A DNA stretch of 64,000 bases from PNAI01 sp035501735 (GCA_035501735.1 DATJVR010000055.1:5844-69843); one strand, 5' to 3'; shown: positions 27,730 through 36,922, numbered from the stretch's first letter. Program-made: numbers and translations. The notes: generated by a model from the sequence alone, not told the origin.

Positions 27730-27837
27730 ATGCCCCATTTCTTCGGTTACATCCTGTGGGCCGGGGTGATCCTGATGCCGTTGTTCGTGCTGCTGACGCT
27801 GCTGCCGGTCTCGCCGATCCTGTTATCGTTCATCTAA
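27730..27837 (+). CDS. possible 35-residue membrane peptide
   Basis: An ATG frame encoding MPHFFGYILWAGVILMPLFV then a second hydrophobic half, almost entirely a single membrane span. No good ribosome site precedes it, and its stop overlaps the antiporter's 3' end on the other strand by 15 bp. Composition supports a real micro-protein, but there is no other evidence. Confidence 0.25.
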   Translation: MPHFFGYILWAGVILMPLFVLLTLLPVSPILLSFI

Positions 27838-29151
27838 AAGTCCCAAGCCCTTTCCCAGCCACTTCGTGGTCGGCGCTTGAATCAGGATCGTCATCAGAAT
27901 GGCGACGAACGTGACGGACGCGATGATGTCGGCGCCGGGCGCCTTCATGCCGAGCAACAGTCCGGCCAGCGCGCCCGGAATGACGCCTGTCTCGCGCGTC
28001 CAGCACATGAACAGCATCTCTCTGACGCTCCATTGCGCGCGCCGGTCGGGCAACGCGCAGGTGAAAACCGTCAGCGGCCGCGCGACCAGCATCAAGACGA
28101 TGACGACGATGATGCCGCCCCACAGGTACTGACCCATCAGACCGAAATCGACCTGGGCCCCCACCAGGATGAAAATGAACAGCCGCATGATGAATGCGGT
28201 GGTTGCGACATATTCGTCGAGTTTTCGTGCCTCGCCCGCTTCCATATGGAAGCCGTAGGATTCTTTGTTTCCGATCATGATGCCGAACACGAACACCGCC
28301 ATGAAACCGCTGGCCTGCAAACCGTCGGCGGCGAAATACGCGCCGATGACCGCCACCAGTGTCACCACCGGGGCATAGTTAGCGAGGAAGCCCAATCGTT
28401 CATGCGCGATCAGCAGCGCGGCCAGGTATCCAAGCCCGACGCCGGCGACGAGGCCGATGATCGATTGCTTGAGCAGCTCGAGGATCGATGACGTCAACGA
28501 GAATTCGCCCGTCCCCATCGCCACGCCCAGCACACCGAAGGTGATGATCGCGCCCATGGCGTCGTTGAACGCCGACTCGCTCATCACCGTCTGCGCCACC
28601 CGGTCGCGAATTTTGATCTGACGGAAAATCGGCACGAGCGTCGCAGGGTCCGTCGAGGCGAGCACCGCCCCGAGCAGCAGCGCCACAATCCACGGCATGC
28701 CGAGCACGATATGCGCGGCAAGACCGGTCACGGCTGCGGTGATCAGCACGCCCACCGTCGCGATCACCACGATGGTGATCCAGACCTGTTTCAAAACGGA
28801 AAAACGCAACGACGCGCCGCCGTCGAACAGGATGTAGCTCGCCCCGAACAGCAAGATGATCTGATTGAGCGCCGAATCCGCCTTGATGCTGATCAGCCCC
28901 AACATGTCCGGCCCGATCGCCATGCCGACGATCAAGAACAACGCGACATCCGGGATCTTGATTTTCTGCGCCACGAAACCAGTGAAGATTCCCACGGCCA
29001 GAATAAGCCCGCCGGAAAGCAACGTATGTTTGGCAATTTCGATTGCGGACGACGCTTCCAACCCTTGCCCCCAATTCCAGGAAAACGAAGACCGTCCGGC
29101 GACGTTTTCTATCAGCCCCAGCGCGCGGGATGCTGCCCGACACGCCATCAA
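27823..29151 (-). CDS. cation:proton antiporter (CPA1/NhaP-like)
   Basis: A polytopic inner-membrane protein, up to 442 residues, with about 12 membrane segments. Features are GIFTGFVAQKIKIPDVALFL, FLIVGMAIGPDML, a discontinuous-helix motif ASTDPATLVPIFRQIKIRDR and the acidic transport site SESAFNDAMGAI, as in NhaP-type Na+/H+ or K+/H+ antiporters. There is no C-terminal TrkA domain. The start is uncertain: the first ATGs give an unusual arginine-rich leader, and a TTG at 29061 just before the first membrane segment is an alternative. A 212-bp divergent region separates it from the DUF2865 gene. Confidence 0.85.
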   Translation of the reverse strand: MMACRAASRALGLIENVAGRSSFSWNWGQGLEASSAIEIAKHTLLSGGLILAVGIFTGFVAQKIKIPDVALFLIVGMAIGPDMLGLISIKADSALNQIILLFGASYILFDGGASLRFSVLKQVWITIVVIATVGVLITAAVTGLAAHIVLGMPWIVALLLGAVLASTDPATLVPIFRQIKIRDRVAQTVMSESAFNDAMGAIITFGVLGVAMGTGEFSLTSSILELLKQSIIGLVAGVGLGYLAALLIAHERLGFLANYAPVVTLVAVIGAYFAADGLQASGFMAVFVFGIMIGNKESYGFHMEAGEARKLDEYVATTAFIMRLFIFILVGAQVDFGLMGQYLWGGIIVVIVLMLVARPLTVFTCALPDRRAQWSVREMLFMCWTRETGVIPGALAGLLLGMKAPGADIIASVTFVAILMTILIQAPTTKWLGKGLGLLDER

Positions 29152-29363
29152 ATAACAAGATGACCCGCGGCCCAGAAGGCTGCGCGGTTATTCTCGCAGC
29201 CCGCCGCCGCCTCGCCTTCCTTTTCCTTTTAAAATCGCTCAATAGAACGCATCGAATTTTATCGATTTTGCTGAAGCTCATTAGGGCTTCCGCTTAGGCG
29301 GAAATTTAGATCGCACGGCTATGATGAACACCAATAGCGCGTCGGTAAGACGCCGGTTGCGGG

Positions 29364-30071
29364 ATGCGTTGGCTGATGTTTGGTTGTCCGCTGTTTGTCG
29401 TTCGCCGTGCCCTTCGGGCTTTTCTCTCGGCATTTCTATTGACGACATTCTCCGCCGCACCCGCTTTCTCCCAAGCCTTCGAAGCAGCGCCGCTCTCGCT
29501 ATCGGCTCCCGTAATGCTGGCGAAACCAGCCACGGAAAGCGGCGATCTCTACACGACCTATTGCGTCAGGCTGTGCGACGGCCGCTATTTCCCGCTGCAA
29601 CGCAATGCCGCAATGTCGCCGGCCGAGCAATGCCGGTCGTTTTGTCCGATGGCCAAGACCAAGATTCTCTCAGGCAATAAGATCAACTCCGCCGTTTCGT
29701 CCGACGGCAGCCGCTACGCCGACCTCCCGACCGCACTGCTGTATCGCACGCGCATCATCGAGAAGTGCACCTGCAACGGTCGCGATGCATTTGGCGTGGC
29801 GCGCATGGATGCCGCCGCCGATCCGACCCTGCGCGCCGGCGACATCGTCGTCACCCCGGGTGGCTTCACGGCATTCTCCGGCACGCGATCGAAGCGCGCC
29901 TCCGGCTTGATCCCCATCAGCCAATATCCCGGCCTGGCCAACGAGACGCGGCAGAAGCTCTCACAGACCAAGGTGATGCCAACACGTCAGCCTGTGGTGC
30001 GGTCCCCGGCCATCGCGAGCGACGACAATCTGACGCGGCACGACAATCGTCGCGCTCAACTTTTCAGATAG
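29364..30071 (+). CDS. DUF2865-family secreted protein
   Basis: This 235-residue protein has an N-terminal signal region (FLLTTFSAAPAFSQ). The DUF2865 pattern is YCVRLCDGRYFPLQRNAAMS, EQCRSFCPMAKTKI and IIEKCTCNGRD, with conserved Cys probably forming disulphides in the periplasm. The family is common in Bradyrhizobium relatives and has no assigned role. The 3' end overlaps the convergent oxidoreductase gene by 16 bp. Confidence 0.8.
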   Translation: MRWLMFGCPLFVVRRALRAFLSAFLLTTFSAAPAFSQAFEAAPLSLSAPVMLAKPATESGDLYTTYCVRLCDGRYFPLQRNAAMSPAEQCRSFCPMAKTKILSGNKINSAVSSDGSRYADLPTALLYRTRIIEKCTCNGRDAFGVARMDAAADPTLRAGDIVVTPGGFTAFSGTRSKRASGLIPISQYPGLANETRQKLSQTKVMPTRQPVVRSPAIASDDNLTRHDNRRAQLFR

Positions 30072-31150
30072 CTGACAACGTCCACGGCAATCGACAGCGC
30101 CGAGGTCAATCCGGGCGATTCAATCCCGAACAGCGCCACCAGTCCGGGCAGGCCGTGCTGCTCGGGCCCTTCGATCATGAAATCCGCCGCGGGCTCCCCC
30201 GGACCGGTCAGCTTCGGCCTGATGCCCGCGTAGTCGGGCACGAGCGTGCCGTCGGGAAGACCGGGCCAGTACGTACGGATGCGCGAGTAGAAAGAATCCG
30301 CGCGGCCAGGGTCGACATTGTAATTTTCAACCGCGATCCATTCGACATCCGGCCCGAACCGCATTCGCCCGGCGAGATCGAGCGTGACGTGCGTGCCGAG
30401 TCCGCCGTCCACCGGCGTCGGATAGATCAGCCGCGAGAAAACCGGGCGCCCGGAATATCCGAAATAATTGCCCTTGGCGAGCACGAGCCGCGGCACGCGT
30501 GCGGAGGGATAACCGTCCGTGCATTTTGCCAGTTCCTGCGCACCGAGACCCGCGGCGTTGACGACCGCATCGACTTCGAACACACCCGGCTCATTGCCGC
30601 CGATGCGAACATGCCACCTGTCCGATTGGGGAGTAAGGTGCTCGACCTGCGTTTCAAATGCGATCATCCCGCCGCGGTCCTCGATATCGCCGCGCATCGC
30701 CAGCATGAAGGCATGCCCATCGATGATTCCGCTCTCGCGCGAATGCAGCGCGCCGATGCAGGAAACCTCCGGTTCGAGTGCGCGCGCCGCATTGCCGCCG
30801 AGCATTTCGAGGCCTTCGACGCCATTGGCGCGGCCCTGTGCATGGATCGCATCAACCTTGGCGGCCTCCGCCGCGTTGGTCGCGACGATCAGCTTGCCGC
30901 ACTTGCGGTGCGCGATGCCATGCGACGCACAATAAGCGTAGAGCATGCGCCGCCCGCGCGTGCAATGCAGCGCGCGCAGCGAGCCCGTGGGGTAGTACAG
31001 GCCGGCATGAATCACTTCGCTGTTGCGGGATGAAATGCCGGTCCCGATTCCGGATGCGGCCTCGACGATGATGACATCGTGCCCGGCAAGCGTCGCCTGC
31101 CGCGCAACCGCAAGACCGATCATCCCGGCTCCGATCACGAGGATTTGCAC
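30056..31150 (-). CDS. FAD-dependent oxidoreductase, LhgO-like (L-2-hydroxyglutarate oxidase family)
   Basis: This 364-residue DAO-fold flavoprotein has dinucleotide motif GAGMIGLAVARQATLAGHDV followed by acid E in VIIVEA. It also has SRNSEVIHAGLYYPTGSLRA (the LhgO/L2HGDH signature), KGNYFGYSGRP, GGLGTHVTLDLAGRMRFGPD and FGIESPGLTSALSIA. LhgO oxidises L-2-hydroxyglutarate to 2-oxoglutarate and feeds electrons to the membrane. The match in motif order is good, but a related 2-hydroxyacid or amino acid substrate is possible. It is transcribed alone. Confidence 0.85.
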   Translation of the reverse strand: MQILVIGAGMIGLAVARQATLAGHDVIIVEAASGIGTGISSRNSEVIHAGLYYPTGSLRALHCTRGRRMLYAYCASHGIAHRKCGKLIVATNAAEAAKVDAIHAQGRANGVEGLEMLGGNAARALEPEVSCIGALHSRESGIIDGHAFMLAMRGDIEDRGGMIAFETQVEHLTPQSDRWHVRIGGNEPGVFEVDAVVNAAGLGAQELAKCTDGYPSARVPRLVLAKGNYFGYSGRPVFSRLIYPTPVDGGLGTHVTLDLAGRMRFGPDVEWIAVENYNVDPGRADSFYSRIRTYWPGLPDGTLVPDYAGIRPKLTGPGEPAADFMIEGPEQHGLPGLVALFGIESPGLTSALSIAVDVVSYLKS

Positions 31151-31318
31151 GTCGCGCTCTTCCTATCCTTCGGTCTATTTCACACTATGGATGAGGGAAG
31201 CTGATCGCGCGATCGACCTCAAAAAGCGCAACACCTGCGGACGCTTCGAACCATACATTTCGAATTGTTAATCCGCCACGGCCGGCGCGAATGAATGGCC
31301 GATGAACGCAGGCGACGC

Positions 31319-31368
31319 AAATCGAACGCAATCGGTTTGATATATGACAAATCGAACGTGATCGGTTC
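31319..31368 (+). promoter_or_regulatory. two 20-bp direct repeats upstream of the LTXXQ gene
   Basis: AAATCGAACGCAATCGGTTT (31319-31338) recurs as AAATCGAACGTGATCGGTTC (31349-31368), 17 of 20 identical. The spacing is 30 bp, close to three helical turns. A weaker half-copy, AAATCGACCG, follows about 38 bp later. They sit about 65-115 bp before the ATG at 31435. Regularly phased repeats suggest a cooperative regulator site; no named consensus matches. Confidence 0.45.
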
Positions 31369-31434
31369 GGTTTAGGGAAGAAACAAATCGACCGCCCGTG
31401 CGTTGTAAACCGGGCCGCCGCAGGAACTTCGAAC

Positions 31435-33252
31435 ATGAGCACCATCGGATATCGCATAGCAGCATGCGCACTTAGCCTCGCTCTGATGGCGGGTACAAGT
31501 ATCGGCGCATCCGCTCAAGCACCCAACAACAAGCAACCCGCTGCCAAGCCCGCCGCCCCGGCTCCGGCGCCGCATCCGGCGCCCGCCGCACGACCGGCCC
31601 CAGCGCCAGTCGCACGTCCGGCAGCACCGGTTGTCCATGCCCCTCCGCCGGCTGCGCGTATCGCCCCGGCTCCGCACCCGGTCGTGCGGGCCCCATCGGC
31701 GCCGGTCGTTCACGCCCCGCCGGTCGTCCATACCCCGCCGTCAGTCGCTCACACCCCGCCGGCAGCTCACGCGCCGCCTCCAAGCGCGTTCCGCCCCCAG
31801 GTCACGCCAACCTCTCCACCTGCGGCACTGCGCCAGCAGCCCACGAACACACCGTCCTCCGCCCCAGTGACAACGTTCCGACGACACACGCCGGGACCGG
31901 GTCCCAATGCGCCGACCGCAGCCCCCTCGCAGGCCAATACACCGACAATCCAGCAAAATACGACACCGCGCACTTTCGCGTCGCCGACCCAGCAGGGAGG
32001 TCAAGCGTTGACGCGGCATCCCGGATTCACCGGCTCCACGACTGGCGCAACCGGCAACGTCCAATCCGGAGCGAATGCCAACGCCACGGCAGCCCCGAAC
32101 GCGCGTACGAACGCTCAAGGATTCCGTTTCAACGGTCGTGAATTCCGTGGCGCACCGCCCGGATTCCGCGCCACCAACAATCCCAATCCCGCCCGCGCCC
32201 TGCGCAATCAGACGTTCGCTAATCCAGCCGCGACGGGCGGCAGGAACTCGCTTGCGAATACGACATTCCGCGGCCGCTTCGCCGCGGCGCGCGCTGGCGC
32301 ACGGGATCCGCGCTGGCGCGAGCATCACCACTTCTGGCACGGTCGCGTGATCGGCTGGTACGGCCCGACCTTCTGGCCGTACGCATACTATGACATGTTC
32401 GATTACGCGTTCTGGCCGTATGCCTATGATACGTTCTGGCCCTACGCCTACGACGATCTCTACGGCGGCATCTTCGGACCTTACGCTTATGGCTACGACC
32501 AGGGTCCACCGCCGCCCGTCGCGGAAGCCCCGCCGGCCGATGGAGTCACAACCGGAAGCGTGGCCGATCGCGAAGCCCAGGTCTGCTCCGAACAAGCTTC
32601 CGTGCTGACCAATTGGCCGATCCAGCACATCGCCGAAACCGTGCAGCCAGACGCGCAGCAAAAAGCTGCCCTGGACCGCCTCGGAACGGCAACCAATCGT
32701 GCGGTTCAAATACTTCAGGCCGCCTGCCCGACTGAGTTGCCGAGCACGCCGACCGGACGTCTCGCCGTCCTTCAGACACGGCTCAACGCCATGCTGCGAG
32801 CCGTGGACACGATCGCGCCGGCGCTCAAATCGTTCTACGAATCGCTGACCGAAGAACAACGCGCTCGCTTCGACTCGCTCGGCCAGCAGCAGGAAAAGGA
32901 AGAGGCCGCCAACGAGGACAGCAAGGATCTGGCGCAAGCCTGCGGCGAACAAAACGCCGGCCTGGTCCTGCCGATCGATCGCATCCAGCAGGAGGTTCAT
33001 CCTGAAGGCCGCCAGCAGGAGGCGCTCGACAATCTGTCCAACGCCTCCGCGCGTGCAGCTGAAATACTGAAGTCCAACTGCCCGACCGAAGCGGCGCTCT
33101 CCGCGGTGGGTCGCATCGATGCGATGCGGCAACGGCTTTCCACCATGCTCGACGCAGTGAACACCGTTCGGCCAGCGCTCGATGCGTTCTACGGCTCGCT
33201 CTCGTATGAGCAGCGCGCGCGCTTCAATGTCATCGGCGCACAGGAAGGCTGA
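31435..33252 (+). CDS. large secreted Spy/LTXXQ-family protein with tandem C-terminal domains
   Basis: A 605-residue exported protein: signal peptide (residues 1-30, ending GASAQA), then a roughly 100-residue Ala/Pro/His-rich region. A long Asn/Thr-rich region and an aromatic stretch with repeated FWPYAY units (about 310-350) follow. Two tandem domains (about 375-480 and 500-600) each carry Cys-x(n)-Cys, an RLxxLxxRLxxML helix and SLTEEQRARFDSLG or SLSYEQRARFNVIG, the LTXXQ motif of Spy/CpxP-type periplasmic chaperones. A stress or envelope role is inferred. It is far longer than Spy (about 160 residues). Confidence 0.78.
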   Translation: MSTIGYRIAACALSLALMAGTSIGASAQAPNNKQPAAKPAAPAPAPHPAPAARPAPAPVARPAAPVVHAPPPAARIAPAPHPVVRAPSAPVVHAPPVVHTPPSVAHTPPAAHAPPPSAFRPQVTPTSPPAALRQQPTNTPSSAPVTTFRRHTPGPGPNAPTAAPSQANTPTIQQNTTPRTFASPTQQGGQALTRHPGFTGSTTGATGNVQSGANANATAAPNARTNAQGFRFNGREFRGAPPGFRATNNPNPARALRNQTFANPAATGGRNSLANTTFRGRFAAARAGARDPRWREHHHFWHGRVIGWYGPTFWPYAYYDMFDYAFWPYAYDTFWPYAYDDLYGGIFGPYAYGYDQGPPPPVAEAPPADGVTTGSVADREAQVCSEQASVLTNWPIQHIAETVQPDAQQKAALDRLGTATNRAVQILQAACPTELPSTPTGRLAVLQTRLNAMLRAVDTIAPALKSFYESLTEEQRARFDSLGQQQEKEEAANEDSKDLAQACGEQNAGLVLPIDRIQQEVHPEGRQQEALDNLSNASARAAEILKSNCPTEAALSAVGRIDAMRQRLSTMLDAVNTVRPALDAFYGSLSYEQRARFNVIGAQEG

Positions 33253-33274
33253 TACGCCGCCCCCTGCAAAGCAA

Positions 33275-33301
33275 AAGGGGCGGCCCTATCGACCGCCCCT
33301 T
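33275..33301. terminator. bidirectional terminator-like hairpin between the LTXXQ gene and pckA
   Basis: AAGGGGCGG (33275-33283) pairs perfectly with CCGCCCCTT (33293-33301). The stem is 9 bp, the loop 9 nt, and AAAA/TT flanks give a short T-run on either strand. It lies in the 73-bp space between two convergent stops, so it can end both transcripts. Confidence 0.7.
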
Positions 33302-33325
33302 GTCGTTCGACATTAGTGCCGTTCT

Positions 33326-34939
33326 TCATTCCGCCGCGATGCGCACCTCGGGCGCGGCTGCGCGCACGTCGGCATCGACGTGCTGCTCATACTTGACGAA
33401 GTTCTCCTGGAACATGCGCACGAGCTTGCGCGCCGTCTGATCGAACTCGGCTTTGTCCTTCCAGGTCTTCATCGGATAGAGCAGGTGCGGCTCGATGCCC
33501 GGCACCGAAGTCGGCACCGCGAAGCCAAAGTACGGATCGGTTCGGTAGCTGGCATTGCGCAGGCTTCCATCGAGCGCGCCGGTGACGAGCGCCCGCGTCG
33601 CCTTGATCGGCATGCGCCGGCCGACGCCGTAGATGCCGCCGGTCCATCCTGAATTGACCAGCCAGCAATCGACCTTGTGCTTGGAAATATAGTCGCGCAG
33701 CAACGCGCCGTATTCCGATGGAGGTCGCGGCAGGAACGGCGCGCCGAAGCAGGTGGAGAACTCGGGCTCGACGCCGACCAGGCCTTTCTCGGTGCCCGCC
33801 ACTTTCGCGGTGTAGCCGGAGAGGAAGTGGTACATGGCCTGTGCCGGGGTCAGCTTGGCGATCGGCGGCATGACGCCGAAAGCGTCGGCGGTCAGCATGA
33901 TGATGTTCTTGGGGTGGCCGGCGCGCCCGCTGCGCGAGGCATTCGGAATGAAATCAAGCGGATAGGCCGAACGGGTATTCTCGGTCTTGGAATCGTCGTT
34001 GTAGTCGGGAATGCGCGTGACCGGGTCGAACACGACGTTTTCAAGCACCGCGCCGAAGCGATTCGTGGCGGAATAGATTTCCGGCTCGGCCTCGGCGGAA
34101 AGCTTGATGCATTTGGCGTAGCAGCCGCCCTCGAAGTTGAACGTGCCGTCCGGCCCCCAGCCGTGCTCGTCGTCGCCGATCAGAATGCGGTTGGGATCGG
34201 CCGATAGCGTGGTCTTGCCCGTGCCCGACAGCCCGAAGAACAGCGCCACGTCGCCGTCCTTGCCGACGTTGGCCGAGCAATGCATCGGCATCACGCCCTG
34301 CGCCGGCAGGTAGAAGTTGAGCGTGGTGAAGACGGACTTCTTCATCTCGCCCGCATACGACGAATTTCCGATCAGGATGATCTTGCGTGTGAAGTCGATG
34401 GCTATGACCGTATCGGTGCGCACGCCGTGGCGCTTCGGGTCGGCCTTGAACGAAGGCAAATCGACGATCGTGAGCTCCGGCACGAATTGCTCGAGTTCGG
34501 CGGTGCTCGGCCGGATCAGCAACTGGCGGATGAACAGCGAATGCCAGGCAAGTTCCGTGTATACTCTGGTCTTGATCCGGTATTTCGCATTCGCGCCGCC
34601 GTAGAGATCCTGTGCGTAGAGATTCTTGCCGCGCGCGTGCGCGATGAAATCCTGATAGAGCAGCTCGAATTGTTCCGGTGTGATCTTGCGGTTGCCCTCC
34701 CACCACATGGATTTTTCGGTGAGCGCGTCACAGACCGTGAACTTGTCCTTGGGGCTTCTGCCGGTGTGGACACCGGTTTCGGCGCAGAGCGCACCGCCCT
34801 GCACGATTGTGGCTTCGCCGTTTCGGATGGCGTGCTCGTAGAGCGCCGGCGCCGAGAGGTTCCAGTTGATGCTGGCTAGATCCTTGAAGCCGAATTTGTC
34901 AGCACCATAGGTGCTGTTGCGCAGACCCGCTTCCTTCAC
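33326..34939 (-). CDS. pckA: phosphoenolpyruvate carboxykinase (ATP)
   Basis: This 537-residue cytosolic gluconeogenic enzyme converts oxaloacetate and ATP to PEP. The GTG start at 34939 is supported by AGGGAGGAC just upstream and by length (537-540 in rhizobia); a longer frame upstream is rejected. Motifs are GVHTGRSPKDKF near the N-terminus, P-loop GLSGTGKTTLSADPNR and kinase-2 LIGDDEHGW. Further matches are GGCYAKCIKLSAEAEPEIY, FNPYFGF-like DPYFGF and VNSGWTGGIYGVGRRM. Its neighbour chvI-chvG is the classic rhizobial context. The 300 bp upstream should hold the promoter. Confidence 0.96.
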   Translation of the reverse strand: MKEAGLRNSTYGADKFGFKDLASINWNLSAPALYEHAIRNGEATIVQGGALCAETGVHTGRSPKDKFTVCDALTEKSMWWEGNRKITPEQFELLYQDFIAHARGKNLYAQDLYGGANAKYRIKTRVYTELAWHSLFIRQLLIRPSTAELEQFVPELTIVDLPSFKADPKRHGVRTDTVIAIDFTRKIILIGNSSYAGEMKKSVFTTLNFYLPAQGVMPMHCSANVGKDGDVALFFGLSGTGKTTLSADPNRILIGDDEHGWGPDGTFNFEGGCYAKCIKLSAEAEPEIYSATNRFGAVLENVVFDPVTRIPDYNDDSKTENTRSAYPLDFIPNASRSGRAGHPKNIIMLTADAFGVMPPIAKLTPAQAMYHFLSGYTAKVAGTEKGLVGVEPEFSTCFGAPFLPRPPSEYGALLRDYISKHKVDCWLVNSGWTGGIYGVGRRMPIKATRALVTGALDGSLRNASYRTDPYFGFAVPTSVPGIEPHLLYPMKTWKDKAEFDQTARKLVRMFQENFVKYEQHVDADVRAAAPEVRIAAE

Positions 34940-35238
34940 CGCAGTCCTCCCTGCACGATCCCGATCATTGACGCAGCCGGAACCGCTCCTTGTGAGCCGC
35001 CTCACAGCGGCTTTTCACTGTAATATACTCCCAAACCCGTCAGCGGGCGACCTATAATCGTGATCGCGGCGACTGCCAAGAGCCAGCCGTAAAAAGCGCA
35101 GCAGGTGCGTAAAATTGCCGGCTTGAAGCCGATGATAAGGTTAATGCTGCGCCGCTCCTTGATGTACTACACATCAAAGGCAACGAGCGAGCCCGTGAGT
35201 CCGGCAGACATGTCAGGCTGTTTCAGCGCGGATTCCGA
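34940..35238. promoter_or_regulatory. pckA upstream region with an operator-like palindrome
   Basis: This 299-bp gene-free stretch lies upstream of pckA, between it and the HugZ-like gene's stop. A perfect inverted repeat TTGATGT-ACTAC-ACATCAA lies at 35159-35177, about 220 bp before the pckA start. A TATATTAC segment on the minus strand near 35017-35024 could be a -10 region. No terminator for the upstream gene is obvious. Confidence 0.4.
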
Positions 35239-35961
35239 TTAGGCCGCACGCGCCTTTTGCGCGAGTTCCACCAGCGTGCGCCGCAGCCCTTGTGGCTCAC
35301 TGATACGCTGCGGAAACGGTAGCCGCAGGCCCACGCGTTCCCACTGCAGGTCGAGCCCTTCGGGATCGCAGCCCACGCAGCGCCAGTCGCCTTCCGGCGC
35401 ACCGAGCAGCTTCGTGGCATAGAGCCGGCAGGTGTCGGCATGATCCTGGTTCATATGGGCGATGATTTCGGGCTCCGCCGACAGCAGTGCCTGGGCGCCG
35501 GAAAGATCAATGAGCAGGTCAGCCGGCCTTAAATCGACGATCCGTCCAAATCCGGCGACAAGATGCGCGCCCTTGAGTTTGATCTCGTAGAACGCGAAGT
35601 CGCCGAAACCGGCGAAAGCCTCGGCCTCCGGCTGGCGTGCGAGATAGCGGCGGCGCGCGTCCGCGTCCTCGGTCACCGCTGCAGTCCCCATCAGCATGAC
35701 CCGCGCGCCTTCCAATGGATCGCCTGCTTTGCGTTCATCGAGCATGAGCGAGACCCGCGGGTCGGCGAGTATATTCTTGGTGTGGACGGCGAGCCGCGAG
35801 ATCAACAATAGCGGAGCGCCGTAGGCTGCAGTGGCCACGTTGACCAGCGAGCAATAGGGGTCGCCCGTCCCCGCCATCAACGTCGCGAGCGCCCCGCTGC
35901 GGCTTTCGCGCAAGAGTTTCTTGGCCGCGGTTTTGGGGTCGAAATCGGGGATCGGCTGCAT
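35239..35961 (-). CDS. HugZ-like pyridoxamine-5'-phosphate-oxidase-fold protein with DUF2470 domain
   Basis: This 240-residue protein has an N-terminal split-barrel FMN/haem-binding domain (about residues 10-150: SRSGALATLMAGTGDPYCSL, PLLLISRLAVHTKNILADPR, VSLMLDERKAGDPLEGARV). The C-terminal DUF2470 domain (about 160-235) has EPEIIAHMNQDHADTCRLY. HugZ and relatives bind and degrade haem, and this domain pair is typical; enzymatic haem cleavage is not proven for every member. Transcribed away from chvI, with a 205-bp divergent region between. Confidence 0.88.
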   Translation of the reverse strand: MQPIPDFDPKTAAKKLLRESRSGALATLMAGTGDPYCSLVNVATAAYGAPLLLISRLAVHTKNILADPRVSLMLDERKAGDPLEGARVMLMGTAAVTEDADARRRYLARQPEAEAFAGFGDFAFYEIKLKGAHLVAGFGRIVDLRPADLLIDLSGAQALLSAEPEIIAHMNQDHADTCRLYATKLLGAPEGDWRCVGCDPEGLDLQWERVGLRLPFPQRISEPQGLRRTLVELAQKARAA

Positions 35962-36166
35962 GGGTTAACTCCAGCCGTTTTGCCGGCAATTCGCAAGCGC
36001 GCTTGCACTCGGCCCAGGAATCGCCACATGGACGGCAGGGGGGCTAGGCCCTATGATCGACAACGAGTTGACAAGTCACGCATTTGCCGGAGGGCCGTCA
36101 CATTTCGGCCCCGCTTTGCAGGCTTCAAATTCACCGGATTGAACCGTCACAGCGGACTTTAGGCAC

Positions 36167-36865
36167 ATGCCGACCATCGCTCTCGTCGACGACGATCGCA
36201 ATATCCTCACATCGGTGTCCATCGCGCTTGAGGCGGAAGGCTACCGCATCATGACCTACACTGACGGCGCCTCCGCGCTGGAAGGTTTTAAAACCTCGCC
36301 GCCGGACCTCGCGATCCTGGACATTAAGATGCCGCGCATGGACGGCATGGAGCTGCTGCGGCGGCTGCGTCAGAAGACCGATGTTCCGGTGATTTTCCTC
36401 ACCTCCAAGGATGAGGAGATCGACGAATTGTTCGGGCTCAAGATGGGCGCCGACGATTTCATCCGCAAACCGTTCTCGCAGCGCCTGCTGGTCGAACGGG
36501 TCAAATCCGTGCTTCGGCGAACCACGCCCAAGGACGCCGCCGCCCCGAAAGAAGCCGACGCCAAAGCCATCGAGCGCGGACCTTTGCGCATGGATCCCGA
36601 ACGCCACACCTGCACCTGGAAAGGCGAGCCGGTGACGCTCACGGTCACCGAGTTTTTGATCCTGCAGGCGCTCGCCGCCCGCGCCGGTGTGGTCAAAAGC
36701 CGCAACGCGCTGATGGATGCGGCCTACGACGATCAGGTTTATGTCGACGACCGCACCATCGACAGCCACATCAAGCGGCTACGCAAGAAATTCAAGGCGG
36801 TCGACGACGATTTTGACATGATCGAGACGCTGTACGGCGTCGGTTATCGTTTCAAGGAACTGTGA
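36167..36865 (+). CDS. chvI: two-component response regulator ChvI
   Basis: A 232-residue OmpR-type regulator. Receiver: acidic pocket VDDD (residues 7-10), phospho-acceptor D52 in LAILDIKMPRMDG, Thr/Lys switch in IFLTSKDEE. The winged-helix DNA-binding domain (about 130-230) ends RTIDSHIKRLRKKFKAVDD then ETLYGVGYRF. ChvI responds to acid and envelope signals through ChvG and controls exopolysaccharide, motility and symbiosis genes in rhizobia. chvG follows after 57 bp. Confidence 0.95.
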   Translation: MPTIALVDDDRNILTSVSIALEAEGYRIMTYTDGASALEGFKTSPPDLAILDIKMPRMDGMELLRRLRQKTDVPVIFLTSKDEEIDELFGLKMGADDFIRKPFSQRLLVERVKSVLRRTTPKDAAAPKEADAKAIERGPLRMDPERHTCTWKGEPVTLTVTEFLILQALAARAGVVKSRNALMDAAYDDQVYVDDRTIDSHIKRLRKKFKAVDDDFDMIETLYGVGYRFKEL

Positions 36866-36879
36866 CGAAGCCGGTTATT

Positions 36880-36895
36880 TTATATTATAATATAA
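36880..36895. other. A/T-only 16-bp perfect palindrome between chvI and chvG
   Basis: TTATATTATAATATAA is perfectly self-complementary and consists only of A and T in a GC-rich genome. It sits in the 57-bp space between chvI stop and chvG start. It could be an internal promoter (-10-like TATAAT within), a protein site or a decay product. No function is shown. Confidence 0.45.
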
Positions 36896-36922
36896 TGATT
36901 AGAGTATCGTGCGCCCACTGAA

